From Bog-756 sp963769765 (lineage in GTDB: Bacteria > Actinomycetota > Acidimicrobiia > Acidimicrobiales > RAAP-2): a stretch of DNA of 64,000 nucleotides. The notes beneath the pieces were generated by a model. It saw only the letters and a program-made list of their open reading frames with translations. It did not search any database and was not told the DNA's origin. Position numbers and translations under genes: made by a program. The stretch is taken from positions 62,001 to 126,000 of the forward strand of contig CAVYNA010000003.1 in the NCBI GenBank assembly GCA_963769765.1, given 5' to 3'. Positions 46,220 through 55,002 of the stretch are shown piece by piece. Within the stretch, counting starts at the first letter, position 1. Each line of letters starts with the position of its first letter.

Positions 46220-47308
46220 TCAATTCGGTCCTTCGGCGAGCCCGCGCTTGAGGTCGTCGAGCACGGGAATGGGCCCCGGGTCGATGCCCTCGTTGCCCGC
46301 CAGGTGCAAGGAGACGAAGTCCCCGACGAGCGCCAGGTCGAAGAGCTGGGCGAGGTCGCCTTCGCCGGCGGCCCGCACCTCGACGATATCGGCGACGACC
46401 TCGCGGAGCACCTGTTCGACCAGGTCGAAGCGTCGGGAGACCTGTGGATGCTCGGCGTCGTGGCGCAGGTTGACCAGGGTCACCACCTGTCGGGTCACGT
46501 CCCCGTTCTGACCCCAACCGGCGAGCTCGTTGTGGCAGAGCTCCGGGTAGACGTTGAAGAAGGCCGGGCTCTTCGCGTTCTCGTTGACCTGGGCCTTCCA
46601 GCGCAGGGCCGCCGCGGCTCCGAGGTCCCCCGCGCTGTGGATCAGTGGCACGGTCCGGCCGATCCGCCTCGCGATCTCCTCGGCCTCACTCCCCGATCGG
46701 ACCAACTGGTCACGCCGGCGCCTGAGCTGGTCGACAGCCTGGTCGATCCACTGGCCGGCACCCGGGAAGAGGCCGATCTGCTCGAGGAGCACCAGCGGCG
46801 GCACCGCCATCGCCCCGAGGGCGGCGCGGGGTTGGGGGATCGAGGTCGGCACCGGCACGACTGGCACGTCCCAGTCGGTCGCGAGCCGGGCGAGCTCACC
46901 GCCGCCCGCCACCACGATGAGCGAAGCCCCCGCCTCGTAGGCACCGGCGGCGGCCTCGAGGGTCTCTTCGGTGTTGCCCGAGAAGGACATCGCGAACACG
47001 AGCGTGCCGGTCCCGACGAAGTCTGGCGGCTCGTAGCCCTTCACCACGGTGACCGGAACCGACATGAACGGCGCTGCGACGGCGACCAGAACGTCGCCGG
47101 CGATTCCACTCCCGCCCATCCCGAGCACGACCACGTGCTCGACGGCCTGCCGGGTGGGTAGGTCGCCGAGCCCCTTCGCCGCCGACACCGCGGCCTCGAC
47201 CTGCTCGGGAAGCCCGGCGGTCGCCGACCACATGTCGAGCGAATCGACCGGCAACGGCGAACGCGTTACGACCTCGAGCACCGCGTCGCCCTTTTCCGGC
47301 GGGGTCAC
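46220..47308 (-). CDS. bifunctional phosphoglucose/phosphomannose isomerase
   Basis: A 362-residue SIS-domain protein. HVVVLGMGGSGIAGDVLVAV, VVKGYEPPDFVG, VFAMSFSGNTEETLEAAAGA and VPVPTSIPQPRAALGAM, then NVYPELCHNELAGWGQNGD, match the archaeal/actinobacterial PGI/PMI family. It interconverts fructose-6-phosphate with glucose- and mannose-6-phosphate, feeding glycolysis and mannose activation. The GTG overlaps the Trm112-like stop by four bases. It follows phosphomannomutase in the same operon. Confidence 0.92.
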   Translation of the reverse strand: MTPPEKGDAVLEVVTRSPLPVDSLDMWSATAGLPEQVEAAVSAAKGLGDLPTRQAVEHVVVLGMGGSGIAGDVLVAVAAPFMSVPVTVVKGYEPPDFVGTGTLVFAMSFSGNTEETLEAAAGAYEAGASLIVVAGGGELARLATDWDVPVVPVPTSIPQPRAALGAMAVPPLVLLEQIGLFPGAGQWIDQAVDQLRRRRDQLVRSGSEAEEIARRIGRTVPLIHSAGDLGAAAALRWKAQVNENAKSPAFFNVYPELCHNELAGWGQNGDVTRQVVTLVNLRHDAEHPQVSRRFDLVEQVLREVVADIVEVRAAGEGDLAQLFDLALVGDFVSLHLAGNEGIDPGPIPVLDDLKRGLAEGPN

Positions 47309-47550
47309 GCCTTCCCCGCCCCGCCGGTCGGACGGGCGCCGTCCGCCTCGGACTTGGCCATCAGTCGGGCGTGCTCCTCGTCACCGACCGCGGTCGCCTC
47401 TTCGATGAGCATGACCGGGATGCCGTCGCGGATCGCGTAGCTCCGGTGCAGCCGCGGGTTGTAGAGCAGGTCTTCGTCTTCGAAGTAGAGCAGCGGTCCC
47501 TTGTCCTCCGGACACGCCAGGACATCGATGAGCAGGGGGTCGAGCGTCAC
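47305..47550 (-). CDS. Trm112 family protein
   Basis: An 81-residue protein: DPLLIDVLACPEDKGPLLYF, then LYNPRLHRSYAIRDGIPVML. It matches the small Trm112/UPF0434 family, which in eukaryotes activates methyltransferases; bacterial roles are unclear. Only one Cys is present in the CPxxxG motif, so zinc binding is doubtful. The GTG overlaps the manB stop by four bases. Confidence 0.85.
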   Translation of the reverse strand: MTLDPLLIDVLACPEDKGPLLYFEDEDLLYNPRLHRSYAIRDGIPVMLIEEATAVGDEEHARLMAKSEADGARPTGGAGKA

Positions 47551-48992
47551 GTTGTCTTCCTCTCTCGAGCGGTCGTTCCGCCTCCGGTCTGCACGTCCGA
47601 CGGCGATCCGAGCAGCCGGGCGATCGCGGTCTGGACCTCGTCGACGTGGCGTTGGAGGGACGCCTCGTCCGGGGCTTCGACGTTGAGGCGTAGCAGCGGC
47701 TCGGTGTTCGACGGTCGCAGGTTGTACCACCACTCGCCCCGGTCGACGGTGAGCCCGTCGATCCGGTCGGGCACGCCGAGCGCTCCATGGGCAGCCTCGA
47801 CCTCACCGGCCAGCAGCTCGACGGCACCCGGCGGGTCGTCGACCACGGTGTTGATCTCGCCGGAGGCCGCATAGCGCTTGAAGGGCTCGAGGAGTGCGGA
47901 CAGCGGGCGGTCCGCCGTGCTCAAGAGCTCGAGCACGATGACCGCGGCGATGATCCCCGAATCCGCCCGGTAGTTGTCGCGGAAGTAGTAGTGCCCCGAG
48001 TGCTCCCCGCCGAAGACCGCCCCCGTCTCGGCCATGACCTCTTTGATGTAGCTGTGCCCGACCTTCGTGCGCACGCCGATCCCACCCCGCTCGGAGATCA
48101 CCTCGGGCACCACGCGCGAGCAGATGCAGTTGTAGAGCACCGTCGCCCCGGGGTGCTTGTCCAGCATCGACGACGCGACGAGCGCCGTCGTGAGCGACCC
48201 GGAAACCGGCTCGGCCCGTTCGTCCACCAAGAACACCCGGTCGGCGTCGCCGTCGAAGGCGAGCCCCACATCGGCCCCGGTCGCGAGGACCACGCGACGG
48301 AGCTCGGCGAGGTTCTCCGGCTGGATGGGGTCGGCCGGATGGTTGGGGAACGTGCCGTCGAGCTCGGGGAAGAGGACCTCGACGTCGAAGGGAAGGTCGT
48401 CGAAGACCGCGGGGACGATGAGCCCGCCCATTCCGTTGGCGGTGTCGGCCACGACGCGCAGGGGACGGAGCTTGGACGAGTCGACGAACGAGCGGACGTG
48501 GTCTGCGTAGGCGCCGAGAACCGACCGCTCCTCGGCGGGCCCGAGGCGGTCGGGGTCGACTGCTCCCGGACCGTCAGTCCCCCATTCGTCGAGCAGCGCC
48601 TCCGCGGTCGCCTGGATCTCGAGGAGCCCGGTGTCCCGCCCGATGGGCCGGGCGCCCGCAAGGCAGAGCTTGAGCCCGTTGTACTCGGCCGGATTGTGCG
48701 AGGCGGTGAACATCGCACCGGGCGCGTCGAGACTGCCCGCCGCGTAGTAGAGCAGGTCGGTCGACGCGAGGCCGAGGTCGACGACCCCCACCCCTTCGGA
48801 GCGCACGCCCTCGGCAAACGCTGCGGACAGCTCGACGCCCGAGCTCCGCATGTCCCGGGCGACGAGGATCTGACGCGTTCCCACGAAGCGTGCCATCGCG
48901 ACCCCGATGGCTCGGAATTGACGGGCGTCGAGCTCGTCGGGAACGACTCCCCGGATGTCGTACGCCTTGAAGACGGTGGAGAGGTCGCTCAT
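47547..48992 (-). CDS. manB: phosphomannomutase/phosphoglucomutase
   Basis: A 481-residue alpha-D-phosphohexomutase. GAMFTASHNPAEYNGLKLC holds the phospho-Ser, LAFDGDADRVFLVDE the Mg2+ loop, GGEHSGHYYFRDNY the sugar-binding loop, and NLRPSNTEPLLRLNVEA the phosphate-binding C-domain. It converts mannose-6-phosphate to mannose-1-phosphate, the step before GDP-mannose, and probably also glucose phosphates. It heads the manB-trm112-pgi operon, joined by 4-base overlaps. TAGGAT lies nine bases before the ATG. Confidence 0.93.
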   Translation of the reverse strand: MSDLSTVFKAYDIRGVVPDELDARQFRAIGVAMARFVGTRQILVARDMRSSGVELSAAFAEGVRSEGVGVVDLGLASTDLLYYAAGSLDAPGAMFTASHNPAEYNGLKLCLAGARPIGRDTGLLEIQATAEALLDEWGTDGPGAVDPDRLGPAEERSVLGAYADHVRSFVDSSKLRPLRVVADTANGMGGLIVPAVFDDLPFDVEVLFPELDGTFPNHPADPIQPENLAELRRVVLATGADVGLAFDGDADRVFLVDERAEPVSGSLTTALVASSMLDKHPGATVLYNCICSRVVPEVISERGGIGVRTKVGHSYIKEVMAETGAVFGGEHSGHYYFRDNYRADSGIIAAVIVLELLSTADRPLSALLEPFKRYAASGEINTVVDDPPGAVELLAGEVEAAHGALGVPDRIDGLTVDRGEWWYNLRPSNTEPLLRLNVEAPDEASLQRHVDEVQTAIARLLGSPSDVQTGGGTTARERKTT

Positions 48993-49114
48993 GGCCGGGC
49001 CATCCTATGCCAGCACCCCAGCAGGGCCCGGAGGGCCTCGGGCGGACCGCTCCGCCGCGACGACCCTCGCGCCCGAACAGATGACGGTCGCGGGCGGTAT
49101 GGCAGGATCGCACC

Positions 49115-50680
49115 ATGACGCCGACCGCGGTCGTCCGCCGACCGGCCCACGCCGCGGCGGTCGCGGTCGCCGTGCTCGCAGTGGTCGTTCTCTTCAACGG
49201 GCTCACGGTGCCCGGCGGGGGTACAGCCGGAGGTGCCGGCGCACGCGTCGCCTCCGCGGCGCCGACGAGCCTCCATGTCGTCGTCGCGACCGCGACCGAC
49301 CCGGCCGGCGGGTACTGGCTCGCCGCCTCCGACGGCGGCGTGTTCGCGTTCGGGGCTCCCTTCCTCGGCTCCGCAGGCGGGATCACGCTCACCGCGCCGA
49401 CCGTGGGCATGGTCGCGACACCCGGCGGGAAGGGCTACTGGCTGGTCGCCGCCGACGGCGGGGTGTTCGCCTTCGGGGACGCCCGCTTCGACGGGTCGAT
49501 GGGGGGTCACGCCCTCGACGCGCCGATCGTGGGCATGGCGTCCGTTCCCGACGGATCGGGCTACTGGCTGGTCGCCGCCGACGGCGGGGTGTTCGCCTTC
49601 GGGGATGCCCGATTCGACGGGTCGATGGGGGGTCACGCCCTCGACGCGCCGATCGTGGGCATGGCGTCCGTTCCCGACGGATCGGGCTACTGGCTGGTCG
49701 CCGCCGACGGCGGGGTGTTCGCCTTCGGGGATGCCCGATTCGACGGGTCGATGGGGGGAGTGCCGCTCGCCCGACCGGTGGTGGCCGTGTCGGCGGGTCC
49801 AGGGGGCACCGGCTACTGGCTGCTCGGCTCGGACGGTGGCGTCTTCTCGTTCGGCGTTCCCTTCGACGGTGCGGCCGTCGGGCAGCTGCAGCGCGCGGCG
49901 GTTGCCCTCTCCCCGGATGGCGGCGGGTACCGCATCGTCTCCGCCGACGGTGGCGTCTTCGCCTTCGGTGCCGCGTTCCTCGGCCGGGTGCGCGTGCCTC
50001 CCGCCGCAGGCGAGGTGGTCGCCCTCGACCCGGGCCACGACGGCGGCAACGGGTCCGACCCGGGCTTCATCGGTCGGCTCATCAACGGGGGAGGCCAGTT
50101 CGAGCCCTGCGACACGGTCGGGACCGTGACCCCGGAGGGCTATCCCGAGCACGCGTTCAACTTCGACGTCGCGACCCGGCTCGAGGCCCTGCTCGTGGCG
50201 GAGGGCGCGACGGTGGTGATGACGAGGGCGACCGACACCGGGGTCGGGCCGTGCGTGGACGTTCGCGCGGCGATCGCCAACGCGGCACACGCCAACGTCG
50301 CCGTCTCGATCCATGCGGACGGCGGACCGGTGACCGGCCGCGGGTTCGACGTGAACGCACCCTTGCCGGTCGTGAGCGCGATCAGCGACAACACGTCGAT
50401 CGTCGCCCTGTCTGGCGCGCTCGCCGTCGACGTCCGCAACGCCTTCGGGCCGGACACCGGCGAGCAGCCGTCGGACTACGCAGGCGCTGCGGGCATCGAC
50501 CTTCGTGGGGATCTCGGTGGGCTCGACCTCTCGACGGTCCCGAAGGTCCTGATCGAGTGTGCCAACATGCAGAACCCGACCGACGCGGCGCTCACCGAGA
50601 GCCCGGACTGGCGCCAACAGGCGGCCCAGGGACTCGCCGACGGTATCGCTGCGTTCCTCCAGGCCGTAGAGACTCCCTGA
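49115..50680 (+). CDS. N-acetylmuramoyl-L-alanine amidase with N-terminal GGVFAFGDA repeats
   Basis: A 521-residue protein. After a signal or anchor segment (AAAVAVAVLAVVVLFNGLTV), residues about 65-300 are six GYWLVAADGGVFAFGDA-type repeats. An amidase_3 catalytic domain follows: VVALDPGHDGGNGSDPG, HAFNFDVATRLEALLVAEG, VAVSIHADGG and VLIECANMQNPTDAAL, giving His/Glu/His/Glu zinc-type residues. It should cleave the stem peptide from N-acetylmuramic acid in peptidoglycan, with the repeats probably targeting it to the wall. A weak -10-like CAGGAT is six bases before the ATG. Confidence 0.88.
   Translation: MTPTAVVRRPAHAAAVAVAVLAVVVLFNGLTVPGGGTAGGAGARVASAAPTSLHVVVATATDPAGGYWLAASDGGVFAFGAPFLGSAGGITLTAPTVGMVATPGGKGYWLVAADGGVFAFGDARFDGSMGGHALDAPIVGMASVPDGSGYWLVAADGGVFAFGDARFDGSMGGHALDAPIVGMASVPDGSGYWLVAADGGVFAFGDARFDGSMGGVPLARPVVAVSAGPGGTGYWLLGSDGGVFSFGVPFDGAAVGQLQRAAVALSPDGGGYRIVSADGGVFAFGAAFLGRVRVPPAAGEVVALDPGHDGGNGSDPGFIGRLINGGGQFEPCDTVGTVTPEGYPEHAFNFDVATRLEALLVAEGATVVMTRATDTGVGPCVDVRAAIANAAHANVAVSIHADGGPVTGRGFDVNAPLPVVSAISDNTSIVALSGALAVDVRNAFGPDTGEQPSDYAGAAGIDLRGDLGGLDLSTVPKVLIECANMQNPTDAALTESPDWRQQAAQGLADGIAAFLQAVETP
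49433..49768 (+). repeat. near-identical 126-bp coding repeats
   Basis: Units begin at 49433, 49559 and 49685. The first two are 126 bp and differ at only two bases; the third matches for about 84 bases and then diverges. Each encodes 42 residues of the GYWLVAADGGVFAFGDA type. The identity suggests recent duplication or gene conversion. Confidence 0.85.
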
Positions 50681-50713
50681 CCGGTCGCTCTCGGGCCGGA
50701 GATGCCACCGAAG

Positions 50714-51355
50714 TCAACCGCCCCGGGCCAGCAGGGCGACCACGTCGTCGGCCATCGCGCGGCACAGCTCTGCGAGGAGCGTCATCCGCTCCGCAACGCC
50801 GCTCGCAGCGAGCAGGTGTTGACGGTCGAGCGCACCGAGCGGTGCGAGGTCGCAGAGCTGCCACGAGCGCTCGACCGGCTCGCCCGCCGGCGTGGCACCT
50901 GCGACGGGAAGTGGCGTCGTCCCGAGCTCGCTCACGAGCGACCGTAGCCGGAGCACGGCCGAGGTCGCGACGGCGAGCGCTCCATCCTCGCCCTCGCCCT
51001 CGCTCTCGCTCTCGCTCCGCGATGACGGCTCGTCGACGACGAGGGCTCGAGGGAAGGGGTCGTCGTCGAGCCACGCCTCGACCGCAATCCGGTGCAGCCC
51101 TCTCGCCTCGACGAACAGCCGACCCTCCCCGGGCGTTGCAACCCGAACGATCCGGACCAGCGTCCCGAGGTCGACCCGTTCGTCACCGCCACCGACCTCG
51201 GAGCCACGGCTGATGAGGACCACGCCGAACTCCCCCGCCCCACCGAGGCACTCGGCCACGAGTGCGAGGTAGCGCTGCTCGAAGACGTGCAACGAGAGCG
51301 TCCCACCCGGGAACGTGACGTTCGAGAGCGGGAACATCGGGAGCGGGGCGCCCAT
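50714..51355 (-). CDS. LON substrate-binding domain protein
   Basis: A 213-residue protein. MFPLSNVTFPGGTLSLHVFEQRY is the LON N-terminal domain start, followed by GEFGVVLISRGSEVGGGDE, VRIVRVATPGEGRLFVEARG and a helical C-half. It lacks the ATPase and protease parts, so it may be an adaptor. A Ser/Glu run (SESESEGEGED) comes from a short hexanucleotide-like repeat at about 50990-51020. It begins eight bases after the membrane-protein gene at 51364. Confidence 0.82.
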   Translation of the reverse strand: MGAPLPMFPLSNVTFPGGTLSLHVFEQRYLALVAECLGGAGEFGVVLISRGSEVGGGDERVDLGTLVRIVRVATPGEGRLFVEARGLHRIAVEAWLDDDPFPRALVVDEPSSRSESESEGEGEDGALAVATSAVLRLRSLVSELGTTPLPVAGATPAGEPVERSWQLCDLAPLGALDRQHLLAASGVAERMTLLAELCRAMADDVVALLARGG

Positions 51356-51363
51356 CGCGGCGC

Positions 51364-53868
51364 TCAGCCCGACACGGCTCCGCCCGGCGGCGCGACCACG
51401 GTGCCACGCGCACGGGCGGCACGGCGACGTCGGACCGCTCGTCGCTCCCCGACTGCGAGCGCGACGGCGACGATCACCGAGACGAGGGTGATGGCCTGGC
51501 CCAGGTCGTCAGCGGGCGACCGCCCGTAGGTCAGGGTCACGACGTGCGCGGTCGGGACCACCACCATCAGGTTGGGGGCGACCCGGTAGGGGCCTTCGGC
51601 GCCGCTTGCGTGCCAGTTCGGGAAGTAGGAGACCTTGACCTCGACCGGTATCCCCGTGCGGGCGACGTGGAAGGAGATCGAGCTGTCCGTCACCCGCACC
51701 GACGACACCGTCGTGGCGGGCTCCGGCACCGCTGCCGGCGAGCGGTCACCGATCGCGACGCGCGTCCAGTCCGCCGGCCCGTCGGCGGCCGGGACGACGT
51801 TCCACCGGCTCGGATCGTCGTACCAGGAGACCGCCGGGGCGAGCCAGCTCGACTGGCTCGTGCCGACGCCCCGCCAGACGACGGGCCGGGCGGGGAGCGG
51901 TCGGACAAGCGCGGCGTCGCTGATCCGGTACACCTTCCAGGTGGTGCCGAGCGACTGGCCGTTGTAGCTGGTGTTCCACGGCCCGCTCTGGGCCACGAGG
52001 GTCGCCGAAGGGTCGGCGGCGGCCGCCCGCTCGACGGTGGTCGACGCGGCGAGGAGGTAGCGCACGCCGAGCTGCTGGAGGTGCTCGATCCCGAGTGGCA
52101 CGTCGAGGCCCGTGTAGGAGATCGCCGGGCTCGAGATCGCGTCCGAGGGTTGCACCGAGAGCTCGCTCTGGTTGATGAAGTGGAACGGCGTCGTCGAGGC
52201 CGACTCGAAGAGGAGGCCCTCCATCGAGTCGATGCACCCGTTGGTCCAGTACGGGAGCAACATGAGCGCCATGGTCGTGCCGAACCGGTTCTCCGAGGGG
52301 TCGTACTCCCACATTGCCCGTCCGCACCCGTGGTCCACCCCCACGCTCCGCATCATCTGGATCACCGCCCGGTACTCGGCATAGTCCGGCTTGCGCTCGT
52401 AGCCGGAGTAGTTCCAATCGGCCCACGCACTCGGCTGGTTGGCGCCCACGTCGATGCCGATGCTGGCCATCGTCGAGCTCGGCACGACGAGTGGGGGCAC
52501 GACCACGAGACAGGCCGCGACCAGGGCGAGGAGCGCTCCGGCGACCGCCCCCGCGGGGGCGGCGCCCGGTTCCGGCCGGTGGTACCGGCTGATCCGGATG
52601 CCTGGGCGCCACGGGATCGCCCCTGCGGCGGCGAGCCGCTCGCGGATCAGGATCACCCAGGCCTCGAGTCGGCGGCGCCGGTTCCAACGGGCCACCGCGG
52701 CCACCACCTCGCCGAGCGCGTAGCCCGCGAGAAGGTAGCAACAGAGGAACCAGAATGGCAGGAACCGGACGTTGTAGAGCTTGCCGGCCGGGTCGAGGCA
52801 GACCATTGCGGCCGACAGGGCCCCCATGATCACGAGGAACAGGGCCAGCCGGTTGCGACGGAGCACCATCGCGACGAGCCCGACCAGGTCCGCGGCGAAC
52901 ACCCATCGGGCCGACCCCGGAAAGAGGAGGTGTGGGAAGCCGAGCACCTTCGTGTACCCCATGTCCGTCGTGTACGACTGCTCGAGCGCGAAGGGGACGA
53001 GCCACCAGGCCACCAGGCCGAGGCCGACCACGCCGGCGACCAGACCCCAGCCGAGTCGACCCGCCCACCGGCGCCGCGATCTCCGCGCCATCACGCCGCC
53101 GCGGAACGAGCGCACGAGGTCCGCGTCGAGCGCCAGCCAGACGAGTGCGCCCGCGCCGGCGAAGAGCGCGGGAATGAGATGGCACAGCAGCGTGGCGGCG
53201 AACAGCACCGCTGCGAGGGCGCGGTGCCGTCCGGTCCGCAGGCCGTTCGCCACCACGCCCAAGAAGACGAGGGCGAGCGAAAGGCTGAGCGAGAAGGAGT
53301 ACTCACCGGCGAGCGTCGAGAGCAGGTTGCCGCCATAGATGGAGAAGCTCGACTCGAAGAGGAACGGCAACGTGGCGGCCGCCAACGCCGCGGGGATCGG
53401 ATCTCGCATGCCGGCGAGACGGCCGAAGGCCCACGCCGCGACCGGGAGGGTGAGCGTCCCGAGCACCGTGACGAGTTTGAATGCCACGTCGTAGGTGAAC
53501 ACCCCGTTGAGGACGACGGTCACCAGACCCGGCAGTGGGAAGTAGAAGGTGTAGAGGGGGAAACCGTCGTACCACCCCGGGTCCCAGCCGGTCACCTGGC
53601 CGTGGGTGAGCAGGTGCGACTCGAGGAAGGCGGGAAGGGCGACGTGCGAGCCGGTATCGCCGCCGGCCGTGGTGGTCGACAAGAAGAGCAGTGACGGATG
53701 GAGCTGACTGAAGGCGACCGCCGTCACGCCCACGATCGTGACGAGGCTCGCCCATGCCGGCCACGTCGAACGTCGTGTGAGCCGGCGCACCAGGGTCGTG
53801 CGGCGACCGGGTCGGCTCCGGGGCGGGGCGAGCCTCGGGGGACCCGCCGGCGCGAGGTCGACCGCCAT
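51364..53868 (-). CDS. large multi-pass membrane protein (PTPS-related/GT-C-like)
   Basis: An 834-residue protein with about ten or more hydrophobic segments. GGDTGSHVALPAFLESHLLT, GWDPGWYDGFPLYTFYFPLP and LLCHLIPALFAGAGALVWLA resemble the 6-pyruvoyl-tetrahydropterin synthase-related membrane family, which shares the layout of polyprenyl-sugar-using GT-C glycosyltransferases. An extracellular C-domain (about residues 470-790) follows. A role in adding sugars to an envelope polymer is plausible. The ATG is one base after the CPBP stop (TGA-G-ATG). Confidence 0.65.
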   Translation of the reverse strand: MAVDLAPAGPPRLAPPRSRPGRRTTLVRRLTRRSTWPAWASLVTIVGVTAVAFSQLHPSLLFLSTTTAGGDTGSHVALPAFLESHLLTHGQVTGWDPGWYDGFPLYTFYFPLPGLVTVVLNGVFTYDVAFKLVTVLGTLTLPVAAWAFGRLAGMRDPIPAALAAATLPFLFESSFSIYGGNLLSTLAGEYSFSLSLSLALVFLGVVANGLRTGRHRALAAVLFAATLLCHLIPALFAGAGALVWLALDADLVRSFRGGVMARRSRRRWAGRLGWGLVAGVVGLGLVAWWLVPFALEQSYTTDMGYTKVLGFPHLLFPGSARWVFAADLVGLVAMVLRRNRLALFLVIMGALSAAMVCLDPAGKLYNVRFLPFWFLCCYLLAGYALGEVVAAVARWNRRRRLEAWVILIRERLAAAGAIPWRPGIRISRYHRPEPGAAPAGAVAGALLALVAACLVVVPPLVVPSSTMASIGIDVGANQPSAWADWNYSGYERKPDYAEYRAVIQMMRSVGVDHGCGRAMWEYDPSENRFGTTMALMLLPYWTNGCIDSMEGLLFESASTTPFHFINQSELSVQPSDAISSPAISYTGLDVPLGIEHLQQLGVRYLLAASTTVERAAAADPSATLVAQSGPWNTSYNGQSLGTTWKVYRISDAALVRPLPARPVVWRGVGTSQSSWLAPAVSWYDDPSRWNVVPAADGPADWTRVAIGDRSPAAVPEPATTVSSVRVTDSSISFHVARTGIPVEVKVSYFPNWHASGAEGPYRVAPNLMVVVPTAHVVTLTYGRSPADDLGQAITLVSVIVAVALAVGERRAVRRRRAARARGTVVAPPGGAVSG

Positions 53869-53869
53869 C

Positions 53870-54904
53870 TCAGAAGAGCACGCGGGTCCCCGCGAACGCA
53901 GGGATCACCGCCGCCGCGACCGCCATCAGGTTGAACGTTGCGTGGGCGACCATGTTCATCCCGAGCCGACCCGTGAGGTACGAAACGAGCGAGAGGATCA
54001 CGCCGAAGATGGCGAGACCGAGCAGCTGGAGCGACTCGGCGTGGGCCAGGCCGAAGAGGACGCCGGTCACCACGATGGCGCACGCCGGGCCGATCCACCG
54101 ACCGACCGCGCCGAAGAGGCGCACCAGTGACCTCAGCAGGAGTCCCCGGAAGAAGAGCTCCTCGAAGAACGGCGCACCGATGACCGTGCACACCGCGATC
54201 ACGACGAACCCGGTGCCGTGCGAGCCGCCGGTCAACCGTTGGCTCGGAGCGTTGAAGCGCTGGGTGAAGTCGTGGACGTGCTGGGAGATCGGGAGGTAGA
54301 TGAGCCCGATCAGGATCTGGGCCCCCACCCCGATCGGGATGCCGACCAGATCGACGACACGGAACCGCAGGCCGAGGTCGGCGATGAAGCCGGCCGCGCC
54401 CCGGACCCTGGTCGCGAGCCACGCCGAGCCGAGGAAGCCCGTCCAGAGCCCGAACAGGGTCGAGACGATGTACCAGGTCGGCGGCTCGCTGAGCTTGGCG
54501 ATGGCGCCGACCGAGCTCAGCTGGCCGCTCACCGCCGCGGACACGGTGACGAAGATGACGGCCACCACCTGGCCGCCGACGAACCCGAGCGCCGCGAAGA
54601 GGAGCCACATCCAGGCGGCCGACCGGGTCGTCGGAGCGCCGCCCCCGGCGAGCACCTTGCCGAGCGACTCGGTCCGCTGTCGGGACGGGAGCGCGCCCGG
54701 CCACGGGCCGGACGGAGCGGTCGTCGACGGCGGTGGCGGTGGCCACGGGCCGGACGGAGCGGTCGTCGACGGCGGTGGCGGTGGCCAACGGTCGGGAGGT
54801 CGAAGGTCCGGTGGCGGTGCCCCCCCGGTCGCGGACGACGCTGGACCCGGAGTGCTGTCGGCGGTCGCGGCGGCGTCGGACCCATGGTCGGACCGCTCGA
54901 TCAC
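53870..54904 (-). CDS. CPBP family intramembrane metalloprotease
   Basis: A 344-residue membrane protein. APFFEELFFRGLLLRSLVRL holds the EExxxR motif, LFGLAHAES the second motif and MNMVAHATFNLMAV the HxxxN motif of CPBP (CAAX/abortive-infection) proteases. The cytoplasmic N-terminus (residues about 20-75) is Pro-rich with two copies of PPPPPSTTAPSGPW. The GTG start at 54904 is seven bases after TATCGT. The gene is divergent from ftsH and heads a three-gene cluster. Confidence 0.87.
   Translation of the reverse strand: MIERSDHGSDAAATADSTPGPASSATGGAPPPDLRPPDRWPPPPPSTTAPSGPWPPPPPSTTAPSGPWPGALPSRQRTESLGKVLAGGGAPTTRSAAWMWLLFAALGFVGGQVVAVIFVTVSAAVSGQLSSVGAIAKLSEPPTWYIVSTLFGLWTGFLGSAWLATRVRGAAGFIADLGLRFRVVDLVGIPIGVGAQILIGLIYLPISQHVHDFTQRFNAPSQRLTGGSHGTGFVVIAVCTVIGAPFFEELFFRGLLLRSLVRLFGAVGRWIGPACAIVVTGVLFGLAHAESLQLLGLAIFGVILSLVSYLTGRLGMNMVAHATFNLMAVAAAVIPAFAGTRVLF
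54699..54782. repeat. two 42-bp direct repeats
   Basis: Units at 54699-54740 and 54741-54782 are identical as read; they encode the duplicated PPPPPSTTAPSGPW of the CPBP protein. Confidence 0.85.
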
Positions 54905-54911
54905 CCTCACC

Positions 54912-54917
54912 ACGATA
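54912..54917 (-). promoter_or_regulatory. -10 box of leaderless CPBP gene
   Basis: TATCGT on the minus strand is followed by seven bases (GGTGAGG) and the GTG at 54904. Confidence 0.5.
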
Positions 54918-54990
54918 CCGATCGTGGCTGGTCCAGAGGCGGCGGGCGGCGCCGGGCCACCGCGATGCGTCAACTCGGGTGCCCTGCGAA

Positions 54991-54996
54991 TACCAT
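54991..54996 (+). promoter_or_regulatory. -10 box of leaderless ftsH
   Basis: TACCAT is followed by six bases (GATGAG) and the GTG at 55003. Confidence 0.55.
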
Positions 54997-55002
54997 GATG
55001 AG